A DNA stretch of 64,000 nucleotides from positions 248,001-312,000 of the forward strand of contig NC_135782.1 in NCBI RefSeq assembly GCF_028453695.1, written 5' to 3'. The translations under genes and the position numbers were made by a program. The notes under the pieces are model-generated. The model was given only the letters and a program-made list of their open reading frames with translations. It made no database searches and was not told the DNA's origin. The stretch comes from Augochlora pura (taxonomy: Eukaryota; Arthropoda; Insecta; Hymenoptera; Halictidae). Below are positions 22,731 to 35,014 of the stretch, in pieces (position 1 is the stretch's first letter; each line of letters starts with the position of its first letter).

Positions 22731-25519
22731 ATGGAGGGCTCCGAGGAGTTTTACAGGAATCTGTGCTCGTTGGAAACGGTGCGCTCGGGAAAGTCGGGAT
22801 TCTTCCGCGACTTTAGCGAGCACGTGGCCTCTGTTGCCGGCGAGGCCTGGATCTCGAAGGTCTTTGGCCGGCTGCCGGACGACGAGGCTCGCGTGCGAGC
22901 TCTCTTCACGGACGGGAAGATCAAGGACGCGGTGACGGAGACGCTCGACAGAACTAAGATGCTCTACAGGGCGAAGGACGCGGAGGCGTCCAGGACGAGG
23001 AGGCTCGAGGCGTTCGAAGCCGCGGCCAGAGGAGAACGAGAGAAGGCGGTGTTGCTCTTCAGCCAAGCGGTCCTCCGCGCGCCGACCACAGGTCTCCTCA
23101 ACTCTTTCGTTCCCATAGGCTCGTTGCGGCGCTCGCGAGACCTGCTGAACCGTTTTCGCTGGTTTCAGGGAAGTGCGGAACGGTGGACGGAGGCCTGACG
23201 CTGCCGCTCGCGTTGCTCGGCAGGGCGGAGGCGTTCGCCGCGTCGAACGAGCACGCACTCGCGCGCGAGGACTTTCGCCTGCTCGAGGAAGAGGTGGAGA
23301 AGGAGCGGGAGCTTCCAAAGCGTTTCCGGTGAGCAGATCGCGTCGAAATGTCGCCGTGTTCCCATTTTCCGAAAAACACGTTTCAGGGAGGAACTCGCGA
23401 GGAAGAGGGCCGAGTTCGAGTCGCGTTCGCGCGTCGCCGAAGCGAGAGCGATCTGTCCGAGGGAGGAGGCGATCGTCCTTCCAACGAGGACGCCGCTGGA
23501 CACGGAGTCTCGGAAGCTGAGCGGCGGTCCGCACCCCGGGCTGCCGGCTGCCTCGGCCCGGCTGGACGTGCGAGAAACAGCGTCCGCGGGCAAGCAGGCG
23601 GTCGCGGTCGAGGAGATCCGTCCCGGGGACACGCTGGTGGTCGAGCCGGCACTCGCGGCTTGCCTGCTGCCAGAGTTCTTCGGAACCCACTGTCACCACT
23701 GTTTCACCGGGTGAGTATTCTCTCTCGTTCCTCGGCCTCCGAGGTTTCGGAGCTCTCCGGGCCCTGTCTCTATCGCTCGCCTGATCCTTCCAGATTGAGA
23801 GGCCCCGTAGGATGTCCGGATTGCAGCACCGTCGCCTTTTGCTGCAGAACCTGCCGAGACGAGGCAATGGCGAGCTATCACAAGTACGAGTGCCGGATTC
23901 TGGTGCTGATCATAGGTAACAAGGCGTGGAGAATCTTTTCATGCCCCTTTTCATACTCTCGATAGTCGTCGCCAATCGTTCCGCTTCTTTTTGCGTGATC
24001 AGGCTCCGGAATGAGTGCTTTGAGCATGCTCGCCCTGCGAATGGTCGCGCAGTTGGGCCCGGCCGAGTGCGCAAACGTTTGTCGCGCGCTGCGCGCTTCA
24101 AACTCCGTGGATCCAACGACGAAACATCGGGACGGCTGTCCCGAAGGAGCTGTGGGAACGGCGACGACGACGACGACGGGAACCAAACTCGGCAAATCCG
24201 CGAAGCGGCGAATCAGAAAAAAAATGCTGCGCGACTCGAAATGCCAGAAGGAAAAGCCGAGCATGGAAACCGATCTTCGAGCTTACCAGCTGGTCATGCA
24301 CGAGAACCGGAGAACGGCCAGAGACTTTTTCGAGAGATCGTTGATGGCAGCGTTTCTTTTGAAATGTCTGCAGACGGTCGGCTTCTTCGAAGACCCGAAC
24401 CGATCCGAGGCATCGACGGCCCCGACAGAATCCGAGATCGCGGTGTCCGCTCTGCTGCTGAAGCATCTTCAGTTGTTGCAATTCAACGCCCACGAAGTCT
24501 TCGAAACCCGGCCGGGCAAGGAACACCGGTTCCGCGGCAGCAAACCCGTTTACATCGGGGTGGCGATTTATCCGACCGTGGCCCGATTCAATCACGACTG
24601 TTATCCCGCGGTAACGAGGTGCGTTGTCCCCGACCGTTTTCCCACGCCGTTCCGCGATCAACGAACGCGATGCGTTTTCTTTTGCGCAGATTCTTTGTCG
24701 GCCATAGCATCGTGATTCGAGCGACACGCAGCCTGCGAGTCGGAGACACGGTCGCCGAGAATTACGGACCGATCTTCACCAAGAGAAGCCTGGAGGAACG
24801 TCGGAGAACTTTGGCCGGCAGATATTGGTTCCGATGCGAGTGCACCGCTTGCCACGAAAACTGGCCCCGATTCGAAGCCTTGACCAACGAGGACGCGAGG
24901 CTGAGGTGAGCCAACGTTTGCCCAGGACCTAACGTCCACGCGTCCCAGACCCGTGATCCGGGAGGCTTGTGCCAAGGTTATTCTCACAGCGCAAAACGGT
25001 TCCGCCGGAATGCGAGCAATCGCGAAACGCGACACGAGATAACCGCGCGGCCCGCGAGGGGTTATCGGTTGCTTTTTAAAAGTTTACCGAATCGATCGCG
25101 CCGTCGCTCGACGCGGGCGCGCGCGAACCGGTGGACCGTTCGCTTCGGCGAAGACCGATCCGATCACGGGTCAGGCTACGCACAACGTTGGTTCGACGTT
25201 TGCGAGCATTTCGTATCGCAGATGCCCCACGGAAGGATGCGAGAAGCTTCATCGGCAGTCGGCCGATACGATCGAGTGCTCGGCCTGTCATCGGAACATC
25301 GACTTGCGGGGACCGCTCGCTGCTCTGCGCGAATGCGAACGTCGGTACGAGCAAGGATTCGCGGCGATGGACCGGGAAGAACCCGAGGAGGCCCTTCAGG
25401 CGTTCCTCGGAGCAGCGGAAACGTTTCACCGAATAGCGGTACCGCCGCATAGAGACACGCATTTGGCAGAGATCGCGACGAGCGCGTGCATGTCGCCCGC
25501 TTCGATCCGCCGTACGTAG
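22731..25519 (+). CDS. Smyd4: SMYD4-type SET and MYND domain protein
   Basis: Seven coding exons: 22731-23091, 23169-23328, 23387-23710, 23794-23915, 24003-24618, 24690-24905, 25222-25519; 698 residues, phases closed. An N-terminal helical TPR-like region (about 75-225) precedes a split SET domain. The MYND zinc finger (about 275-315) shows the expected Cys/His ladder (CHHC, CPDC, CCRTC, HKYEC). The SET core has VARFNHDCYPAVTR (about 515-528) and AENYGP, with a CECTAC post-SET motif. SMYD4 proteins are putative lysine methyltransferases with roles in muscle and heart; the substrate here is unknown. The start is uncertain: an in-frame ATG at 22611 would add 40 residues, but 22731 gives an N-terminus that begins close to the conserved region. 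The C-terminus is shorter than in human SMYD4, so a final exon could have been missed. Confidence 0.85.
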
Positions 25520-25656
25520 AGATCTGGTTATAGCGTTCGAAGAACGAGAGGAAACGGCGGTTCGAGGAAACTGAAATCACACGCAAGACCTTCGGTTCTT
25601 CGATTTTGCGATTTTTTTGGCATTTATTTTTTATAATGCACATGTTTCGTGAAAAA

Positions 25657-25662
25657 ATTAAA
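25657..25662 (+). terminator. Candidate ATTAAA polyadenylation signal of SMYD4
   Basis: ATTAAA about 140 bases after the SMYD4 stop codon. It is a common variant signal and no AATAAA is closer. Confidence 0.35.
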
Positions 25663-27075
25663 TTCCATATATGAAATTAGCTTTTCGAAGTTTCGCGTTT
25701 TGGTACAAAATTCACTGGATTGAAAGGACCGGGACTCAGACATCTCGGAGAAAGGAGAGAAAGAGAGATAGTGACGGAACTAGGAAGCAAGGAGCCTTCT
25801 CCCTTGAGAAGGGGTAATGGAACAATGGAATAACGGAGGGGGTGGGAGGGAGAGAGAGATAGAGAGAGAAGAGTATGTGAGAATAGGGATGTGAGGGCTG
25901 CTTGACAAACGGCGCGTACGCGTCCGACATGCGGCCGCCAAGCCGTCTCCTTCAAAGAGACGAGCAGCGCTCCCTCGATCGTTTCGAGGATACGGTCTCG
26001 CGCTCGTTGTCCAATCCGATCCGATTCGATCCACAATCCGATTTGGATCCGATTACGTTATCGCGAACACAAATTTCGAATTAATTGACTGCCGGCGAGA
26101 CGCAGCGAGTGCCCTCGCTTCCCGTAATCGGTTCCCGCGGCCGCGCTGCGACCAGAGCGCAACGAGCAACAACCGAACGAAACGTACGACGAATGTCGTC
26201 CAGAGATCCGGAGATCGGGGAGATCGACGAGAACCGAAACGTCGCGATCGAACCGGACGAGCGGATCGCGAGCGCTTCGAATACCACGTTCGTTACACGT
26301 ATTACTCGGGCGTACCTTGGTTCGCTCGAATTCTTCTTCTCGATCGTGCAATTTCTTTCCTTGTTAGTTCACATTTTTTTTTTTTTTGGTTTTCTTTTTT
26401 ACTTCGATATTCACTTTCAACACATGCATTGTTCTTTTTTCGCATTCAATTACAATGTTTGCGTCCTAAGCGTTACTTTCTTTCTTGGCTCTCTTCCATT
26501 CTTCCCTTGTCGCCTGACCCAGACGGCGAGCAGGATCCTGACGTCGCTTTCCATCTACTTTGTACTTCGTGGGAGTGGCAGCGCGATCGCGACAACTGAA
26601 TCATTTAATGTATACGCCTAAGTACCTGTTTTTCCAAACTTTTCTCTGTTCTATCATTATAGTCCCCCTATTAATCGAATGACCGTTCGGTCGCAAAGAA
26701 ACGCGATCGTGCCTGATTTCCTCCCACTCGGCACCGCACTCGCGCACACACTCTCCTCGCGTGCTCGCGTCCGATTCTCTCTTCTCCTCGAATCGCTGTA
26801 GCATTTTCTGTTTCGCAACTTGCTAGCGGAAAGTCTTTACGGGAACGCGAATAGAATATAAAAGAACGATAGTTTTCGGCGACTCGCCACGCGTCAGACG
26901 TCGACGTCATCGGGACACTGATCAGGATACACGACAAACAACGACGACGACAACAACAAACTCAAGAAAACGAGCATCGATATAGATACCAAACGATCGT
27001 GGTACGAAACACAAATTAACCGACAATAACGAACAGCACGACAGTCTCGAAACATTGTTGAAGAAAATTGTATAC

Positions 27076-27081
27076 TTTATT
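27076..27081 (-). terminator. Candidate polyadenylation signal of the Y-box gene
   Basis: AATAAA on the minus strand, about 1.56 kb past the stop codon at 28643. Long 3' UTRs are common in Y-box genes, so this is plausible but not proven. Confidence 0.4.
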
Positions 27082-28499
27082 TCTCGACGATCGAACTACA
27101 AACTAAAATTTAAAAAAGTAGTTTTGTTTTCATGCAAAAACATATAAATTTCTCTCTCTCACTCTATCTTTCTGCTTTCCTATCGCGCGCACGCACGCAC
27201 GCACGCACGACGCACAAAGACGCACACATACATTGACGCAAACAACCTCTCTGTCCCTCTCACTCATTCTTCTTGTTTCTCTTTTTGTTTTTCTATTACT
27301 TTTACACAAGTCAGGGATTCGCGTCGTCAATCGAGTCGTAGCAGAATAACTACGGTTTCTTAATATCGTATGCAATCGACGCGCGCGAGTCTTGGAATAA
27401 TCGCACAATCGTGGAATGGCGCCGATCCGAAAACTATTGACACAGATCGCACCCGGGGCCCGCCAGGGGCACACCGGCCGAATTGACCGTCTCGATCGAT
27501 CAGTCGAGCGATTGTCGCTAACTCGATCGAACGAGACGCTGTCTCGTCTGCTTTCGCATCGTCGCGATCAGAACAGTGGAACGAGCGAGGATCGAGAAAC
27601 GAGGAAGATGAAAACGACATGTCGGACTTTCGTTCGTCGGAACGTGGTGAAATTAGCGAAACGAAACGTGATCGAAACGTTTGGCGCGCGTTCGGACGAA
27701 CGGAACAATTCAGAGAGAATTTCAAACGACGGAATCACCCATGGTTTTCGGTTGATCCGCGTTTAGGCGCGGCTACCGCGCGTTCTCCATAATAACGGAT
27801 ACGTATACGGGTGTACGCAACAAGAGAACATCGCGTATATATCGTACTAAACTCAAAGACGTCTACGTAGAACGATCGAATGCGTTTCGTCGAAGAAAAA
27901 TCAAAACATATGAAACAATGAATACGCAAAAACAAGAACAAAAATAGCAATTTCGTCCATACGAGTTGGTGTCGCGTCCTTATGCCCCATCACCGTGCAT
28001 CTTCCCTTTTTCCGCGATTTCGTTCTTTCCTCCGATCAAGATTGCCCTATCGTGTACACCGAATTGGTCGCAGTCGCGATTTTCGTCCGTCGTTCAGTCA
28101 GTCGTCCAGCGTCCGTCGTCCGTCGACCGTAGATGCATCCGGCGCTCCCTTCGCTTCTTCTTCGTCACAAGCGAAGCGAGCGTCGTCACGGCTGCAACAC
28201 CGCAAGGTAACACATGGTCGTCGACTCGTTTACTGGCTTCGTGGTCGGTCGCTGTCACTCACCCTATTCTTTCTATTCTGTCCCTCCTTTCTCCGCGATA
28301 AACAATCGCTGAAACTTTCTACGAAAATACAACGTTGTTTTCCTCTCGGAGACATCGCGGCGATCCCAGGGAGATCTCGCGATCGATGAAACGATCGAGA
28401 ACGTTCTTCCGAGGAGAGCGTGGTGTGTACCGTTGATTCGTTAGTTTCTTTGCATTCCCTCTTTCTTTTTTTTAGATTTTTCTTTTTTGTTCGATTCTT

Positions 28500-28575
28500 T
28501 TGTTACGTTGTTGTTGTTTGTTGTTGTTGTTGCCGTTGCTGTGGTGGTGGTTGTTGTTGCTGCTGCTGCTTCGGT
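28500..28575 (+). repeat. TTG/CTG trinucleotide tract
   Basis: Runs of GTT, TTG, GGT and CTG triplets (CAA/CAG on the transcribed strand) just downstream of the Y-box stop codon, within its probable 3' UTR. Confidence 0.8.
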
Positions 28576-28642
28576 GTATAACGGGTGTTGGTGTTACTTG
28601 TTAAAAGGAGTGGTTATGTCGTGGTGGTACCATTGCTGCTGA

Positions 28643-31600
28643 TTAAGCGGTGCTTTCGGTAGTGGTGTTCTGAACCGGCTGACTTTCCTGGAAAAGGCAA
28701 CGCGATTCGGTCAGAGACGATCGGTCGACGAAAACGCGCGCGCGCTTGCGCGTACTCGCTCGCACAAGGGTCGCAGGCAAAAGAGATACCATCAATACAC
28801 GCTTTAAGCGAGATGAAACGAGTTACGGTGAAAGTCGGTGAATCGATCGAAAAGTGGAAGAGTGAAAAGTAAACGAAGAGCATGCCGTGAAATGGAAGGA
28901 GCAATCGTGGAGCGAGAAAAGAATGGTACGAGGTGACGATCGATGAAGGAACTGGGAGAAGACAGAAAAATAAAGCCACATTACCTGTGGAGCAGGGGCA
29001 GCGGCAGGTGCATCCTTATCTATAGGTGCATCCGACTTCTGCTCCGACTGAAAAGAGCACAAAAAGAGACGTGCAATAGTGTGTGCCAAGCGGTACGCCA
29101 ATTTATGACGAGCACGTTCGTCGGCGGATCACGACCGATCGGTCAACGAACGAACAGTTTATCGAAAGTGTTTCGTGTTCGAAAGAAAGCCAAGGTTCGA
29201 AAGAGGGACGTCGAGCTCGGCGACGATCGTGAGCGTCTCCCGACACGCATTCAAACGATGCCGGTTTCGTCACTGAAACGGATTCTGAGGAAGCTCGGAG
29301 ATCGCCGCCGCTGGCTGCTTTACCTGGACGAACGGATGACGAGCGTCGGGATACGGAAATTTAGGAGTTGCAGCAGGATTGGGTTTGTTGATCGTGGCGC
29401 GTCGTTGACAAACTCTGTTGATCTCTTGCTGGCTGCTTGTTGGCCGCGGCTGTCTGATAACTCTTCGCTTGTACCGCGATCGAAGCGGTCTTTGCAGACC
29501 GTCGACCGGTGCCGAGCCACCACCTTCGTCGTTGTCGGATACCTGAGTCGATACGTATCAAGGTGGGACCATGGAATCGTGGAAAGACGGATAGGTGGCG
29601 AGGATAGGACGACGCAAGAATCGTGACAACGGGAGGAGAAAAAGCAGAAATCGTGCGATAGAACCGACAAGAGGAATAGTGAAAACAGGGTGGCAGTGGA
29701 ATACCGAACACCGTCGGGAGTGGAATTATTGAACTGGTGGAAACCGGGAGAGAAACGGAGAGAGATATATATAGTGAGAGAGGCACAGAAGGAGAGAAGA
29801 AAAAGTGTAGATGGAAAACAGACACAGACGGAAAGAAAGAGAAAGACCAAAAGAAAGAGAAAGACAAAGAGATAGATCATCGAGAGAAGTATACAGACTT
29901 TTGTTTGTCCATCCTGACTGCGAGGTCGACGCGGTGGACCGCCACCTCTGCCTCCGCGGAAATTGCGGCGATAGTAGCGCCGAGAAGCACCGCCACGGCC
30001 GCGAGCACCGCCGCCGCGGGTCACAACTTCGCCACCTGTTCCCTCGCCCTCCTGTTCTTCAAGTTCGCCGGAATTGTCAGTGTGCTGTTGCGCCGATGGC
30101 CCGGATCGCCTTGGCCCGCGATAGTATCCCTCGTATGGCCTTCGGACCCTGTAACGCCGCTGTTGTCCACCACCTTCGCCGACGTTACCTTCGTCCGCGG
30201 ATTTGCCTTCGCCTGAAAAAGTTTGCGTCACTCAACGGTTCGGATTACGCTCGGTGGGTGCGCGATCGCTCGAGAGGAGAATCTCGCCAACTTTGTCTAC
30301 GAACCGGCTTCGTAGCCCTCCTGACTCTCGCGCGGTCTGCGCTGAGTTCGGGTGTTGCCACGTTTCTGACTGATGTACCAATGAACTCCGCGGAATCCGC
30401 GTCGCTTGTCGGCAGCGTAAGGCGAACCCTTTACCGCTTCCCCGCAAGGACCGGTTACGTTGGCCGCTTCGTGACCCTTCTCGCCGATCACCACGTCGAA
30501 CTCGACCACTTCTCCGTCACCGACGCTACGGACAATCTTCCTCGGGTTGTTCTTCACGATGGCCGACTGCAAATAAACCAATCGGTCAAAAGAATCAACA
30601 GAATAAGGATCAGGAACCGCGACCAATATTTTCGACGTAAAATCTACTCACTTGGTGAACGAACACATCCTCCTTGGTGTCGTTCCTGAGACAGCAGAGA
30701 AACACGATTAAGAGCGACCGTTCCTCGAACAAGCCTCCGCTAGGAAACTCGTCTCCTCCCGCCTAGACATCCTGCAACCCGCAACACACCGCTGCCGGCC
30801 GGTCGCGTCCCATACCGTACCGTACCTCTCCGCATTTAAGCGCGTTTCGGCGAGTTTCAGCGCGTCGCGTAACCGCGTAGAAGCGAATATAGACGAACAG
30901 AAGCGACCAGGAGCCTGTTTCTCCAACACGACGAACGTAAAGAAATTTTGTGCGTCTCGGTACATGGATCGTTCGAAGAGGGTCTCGACACGATCCAATG
31001 GGTGACCGGACACTGTACTTTGCTTTGCCACTCGCCAAAACTAGCCGTTCGAGTCGCAAATGATGCGCGACCGACGGTGCGAAAAACCGGTGGCGTTAAA
31101 AAATGAGAATCGTTTGCGCTGCTTACGCGTAATCGTCGACTATAATGAACAGCTCGACATCGCTTCATGGTTCGCCTCGCCTCGCTGACTTTCCACGGTA
31201 TTCACCGTCTCGAGGGAGACGTTCCCCTTTCGAGAACACGATAGAGGAACCTTGTACAACGCGATCACAAATTGTCTCGCTTTTTTAATCGATTTACTCG
31301 CTGATCACGGTTGTGACTCGTTCCCCAATCAACTATCGGACAAAATTCAACGATCTTTGCGAGAACATCTTCGCGAACAGGCTGTGTCGAGCCATGAAAC
31401 CAAGGTTTGGCGAACAGCCAAACTTTAGCTTAGATCTAGAACCGTCTAGAAATAGCAGAGGTTCGAGAGAATCAAGGTACGAAGAACCGGTGGAATTCCT
31501 CGTCGGTAGTTGCTGCTTGTACAGATTAGACGGAACACTGGCAGAAACCGATCGCGACGGCGAAAACTTGTGGAGAGCATAAACGTCGTATAATTCGATC

Positions 31601-33279
31601 TATCGAAATGTCGGATACGATACCGGCACGCACACGGGAGATACCCTGGTTACTAACCTGTTGATGAATCCGTATCCACTCTTCACGTTGAACCATTTCA
31701 CTGTCCCGGTCACTTTGGTAGCTGAAACCAAACAAAAACGAAACGCTCTAATTAGGTGTTTGCCGTGTAACGGGACACCGCGCTTGCTGCACGGTCATCG
31801 CAACTAAGCCTGCTTTCGAGAACGCGTCCCTAATTGTCCCCCTCCCGCCCGCCTCCTTTACCCCTTCACCTCAACTCTCAAGTTATTCCAAAGCTGTATC
31901 ATCTATCGTTCGCGGTTTTGCGATCCGCGAGAAAGAATTTTCGAATCGTGTCTAACGGAATCGAATCGAATCGAATTTATAGACTACCGTGACTCGACGT
32001 TCTTTTTTTTTTATTCATAGAGTTAAATTACCCGCCGAGAACTCTGAACAACAATGTTATGAAATTGGATAGGAAACAATGCCAACGGAATATGAACGAC
32101 TATTTACTTTCGAGTCAATGTTTTTTTCTTCGACATGGGTCGACGTTCGCGGGGAGTGCCTTGCATATACGTGGTACGGGTTTACATTGTGAATAGGCGA
32201 ATCAACAAGGGACATGCGATATTCTTCAATTTCGAGGATAGCGTTTTCATTGTCAAAACACGTTTCGGAAAAGGTCGTTTACGAGGATGTTTTCGAACGA
32301 TCGTGCCGACCGCGCCAACCGATATCAATATCGATATCGATATCGTTGTCGATATCAAGCTCCGTTCACGCGTACGAGAAAAGGATTCGAGGTTTTCGTA
32401 CGTTACCTCAACGAATTGTTTTCGCGATTATTCTATGTGCGACCCATGTTTTCGACTGCGTACGATGCCAAGCATTCCGTTTTCATTACGCTTCGTTTTA
32501 CGCGGAAAACAGAATCGATGCGTCTCGGTTCGAAAAACTACAGAGTTCCACGAGTTTTCGGCAAGTTTGCGGATTTCGTTAGATTTCCGTATCACGGAAC
32601 GTTATGGTGATAGAGGGAAAGAGTGAGGGAGAGAGAGAGAGAGAGGGAGAGACAAACAGAGAGGGGCTAGGAAGCTAGGCAAAGACAGAGATAAAGGTAG
32701 ATAGAGACGGAGATAGATAGGAATAGCAGGCAAAGATGGTAATAGGGATAGAAATAGAATTAAAACTGGTGATTACTGTAGACGCGAGCAGATGTAGCTA
32801 GATAGACACAGATAGACTTGGATAGGGGTGTAGAAAGGAAGAAAGAGAGAGAGAGAGAGAAAGAGGGGAGAGGGAGAGAGAGAGAGAAAGAGAGGCTTCG
32901 AGCGTGTGGAGGACACGAGAGTTGTATGGAGGAAAGAAATATCGAAATTATTGATGCAAGAGAAACTCCGAGAATGCATGAAAACCGGCGATCTCTCGAG
33001 CGAAACTTTACGAAATAAAATTAGTCGGCCTAGTTAAGCTCTTTGATCGCACACGCCGGTCACATGCCACATGGTTGAACGTCTGCTGCTCGCGGACGCC
33101 ATTACAGCACGTTGACGACACAGCGGCCGACGAGTTAGCCGCTTTCCCTTTCGGCTTGATTTTTTCACCGGAAAGATGCGCGGTCGTGATATCTACGAGC
33201 AACAGAGTGCTTACTCACCGATGACCTCCTTCAGCTGGACAGCCTTTGATTGTTCGGGCTGTTTTTCCGGGTCAGCCAT
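28643..33279 (-). CDS. yps: Y-box cold-shock-domain RNA-binding protein (ypsilon schachtel type)
   Basis: Eight coding exons, minus strand: 33279-33219, 31721-31658, 30685-30652, 30566-30305, 30212-29899, 29542-29324, 29047-28985, 28687-28643; 353 residues. The cold-shock domain (about 21-105) has VTGTVKWFNVKSGYGFINR with RNP1 (GYGFI) and RNP2 (DVFVHQ), followed by the Y-box-specific extension VGDGEVVEFDVV. The rest alternates basic/aromatic Arg-Gly (RRYYRRNFRGGRGGG) and acidic stretches, typical of YBX1-type proteins that package mRNA and regulate translation and mRNA localisation. In Drosophila, Yps joins oskar mRNP. The donor after exon 4 (GTTCGT) and after exon 5 (GTCTGT) are weak, yet each is the choice that keeps phase. 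The second half is therefore less certain than the cold-shock part. Confidence 0.85.
31722..33218. other. First intron of the Y-box gene
   Basis: 1.5 kb without a coding exon on either strand that I can support. It contains GATATC-rich sequence at 32322-32358 and a GA/GATA-rich microsatellite block at 32615-32895. Confidence 0.55.
32615..32895 (+). repeat. GA/GATA-rich compound microsatellite
   Basis: (GA)n at 32631-32653, GATAG/AGATAG units at about 32690-32825, and (GA)n again at 32844-32890, in the first intron of the Y-box gene. Confidence 0.85.
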
Positions 33280-35014
33280 GGTGGTGGTGTTCAGGTGTTA
33301 AGACACGCCGCTGCCGAACCTAGATGTTCCCGTCTTTCTGGTCGTGGTGTTGGTTCCCTTCTAATGTTCCCAACATGGCTGCGCCTCCAGGCGACCGTGC
33401 AAACATCCTTCTCGTCTAACGAACGGCCCGATTGGTCGACGCGTCAGCCAGTTTCCTTGTACGTCCAATCCCGTGCAGAGTTTCACGGAACGCGCGTGAC
33501 GTATCACGCTACTTCCTCGATTTCTCGCTCGCTCGCGTTCGCGCTCGTGATCGCGTCCGTATTCGCCCTCTCGCCCTTGCCGTCGCTCTCGCCCTCGCCC
33601 TCGTTAACGTCATCGTTCTCGTTCTCGTCGTCGCGTCAACGTCCCCTGTACCGTCGACCAAACTTCATCGAAACTAGAAATTTTACAAATTACGAAATCT
33701 CGTTGGTTGGACGAATTGGTAAAACTATTTTCTTACGGTTTAACATTTTAAACGCGCATTTTTAATGCAACAGATACGGTTAAACCTCGAAAGTTTGCTA
33801 GCACTGGATGGTACGGAAAGCAGTAGCGCACACGTACGAATCGGTGAGCTTGGCGCTCGTAATAAAGACCGATCGATCAATCGTAATACCGCATAGTGGC
33901 CTACCTCGTGCCCTTATGTTATGAACACACCTTGAACAAAATTACGATAGATCGTTTAAAAACCTTTTGAATCATTCCGATACAGTCCGTTATTATCTTC
34001 CACGAAACATTACCAATTTTCTCGTTCTTTTCTTTTTCTAGCACCTCTACATTCGAAAATTCGATCTTGAACGCAAACTTTGACGATTGGATTGCACGAT
34101 TATCGACATTCGATAAAAAAGCCGCGCTCGTTCGATTCTGCTGGCAGGAAGGGAGGACGGGAAAAGATAATGTAAACGTAAAACGAAACTTTACTCGAAA
34201 AGCGTCAACGTTCCTATTTTCGACGTTTCTCAAACTGTACAATAATTCGAAAATACATTTGCCTCATTGAAGCATAGAAGAAAATAACTGCGTATCTTTT
34301 ACAATAATCTTCGATCGACCGGAAAATCTCGTTCGTTCGCTGTTGCCGCGTTGCCTCGATTCGCTCGTATCACCATCGAAGAGATACATGGAGCTGCTGT
34401 TCTACTTGCTGCTATCGTCTGACTTGGGAACGTCGTTAGGTCGTCGTATCTGGACTTCTCGACGGAAGAATCGTCGCGAGCCCAAATACGAATGCGAGAC
34501 AACCGCGATACCGGATAATAAAGTACAAGAATTTCGTCGGCGCTAAAATTACGCTCGCTGCTCCAACAATGTCCATTTTGTAAACTGAAAAATTTATCGC
34601 GATACGTCATTTTGTAAACAATTAAAAGGTAAACGTTGAATGAAAAATATTATTCAAAAAAATAGCTAATAAATCAACACACGTAGCGTCCCCTTTCGTT
34701 TGGTGCACTGTTCGGTCATGCGGGATGTGCGGAACAGAACGCAGAACAGTGCAAATAAAAAGCATCGTTTGGACGTACTTGTCTGTATAAACTGAATAGA
34801 TTTCAACCGTAATGAAAAATGTATTTGAAAACGATAACCAGTCGTTGAACGAGCACGTGGTTCTTTTAAAAAATGCGCGGCATTCTACGCGTAGACTCTG
34901 GTAAATCCTTAGTATCCACGGATATACAGATGGAGCGAAGCGAACAAGAAAGAACGAAACGGAGCCGAGTCGAGATGCTTCTCGAATCCTCGACAAAGAG
35001 ATTCACATTCTTCA
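33280..35014. other. Region between Y-box gene start and POM121 3' end
   Basis: Holds the Y-box promoter/5' UTR and the POM121 3' UTR. CTCGCC-type pyrimidine repeats lie at 33525-33630. I see no clear AATAAA for POM121. A 46-codon ATG ORF at 34576-34436 (-) is hydrophobic but unsupported. Confidence 0.45.

Larger units (their letters stand above)
25520..28642. other. Intergenic/3' UTR region between SMYD4 and the Y-box gene
   Basis: Both neighbours end here. A candidate ATTAAA for SMYD4 lies at 25657-25662 and AATAAA for the Y-box gene at 27076-27081 (minus strand), implying a Y-box 3' UTR of about 1.6 kb. The rest contains GA, CA and pyrimidine microsatellites and no ORF with family resemblance or splice support. 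Confidence 0.5.

Noticed and set aside
34436..34576. 46-codon hydrophobic ORF on the minus strand
   Set aside because: Preceded by an acceptor-like tract, but too short, with no conserved feature; probably chance.
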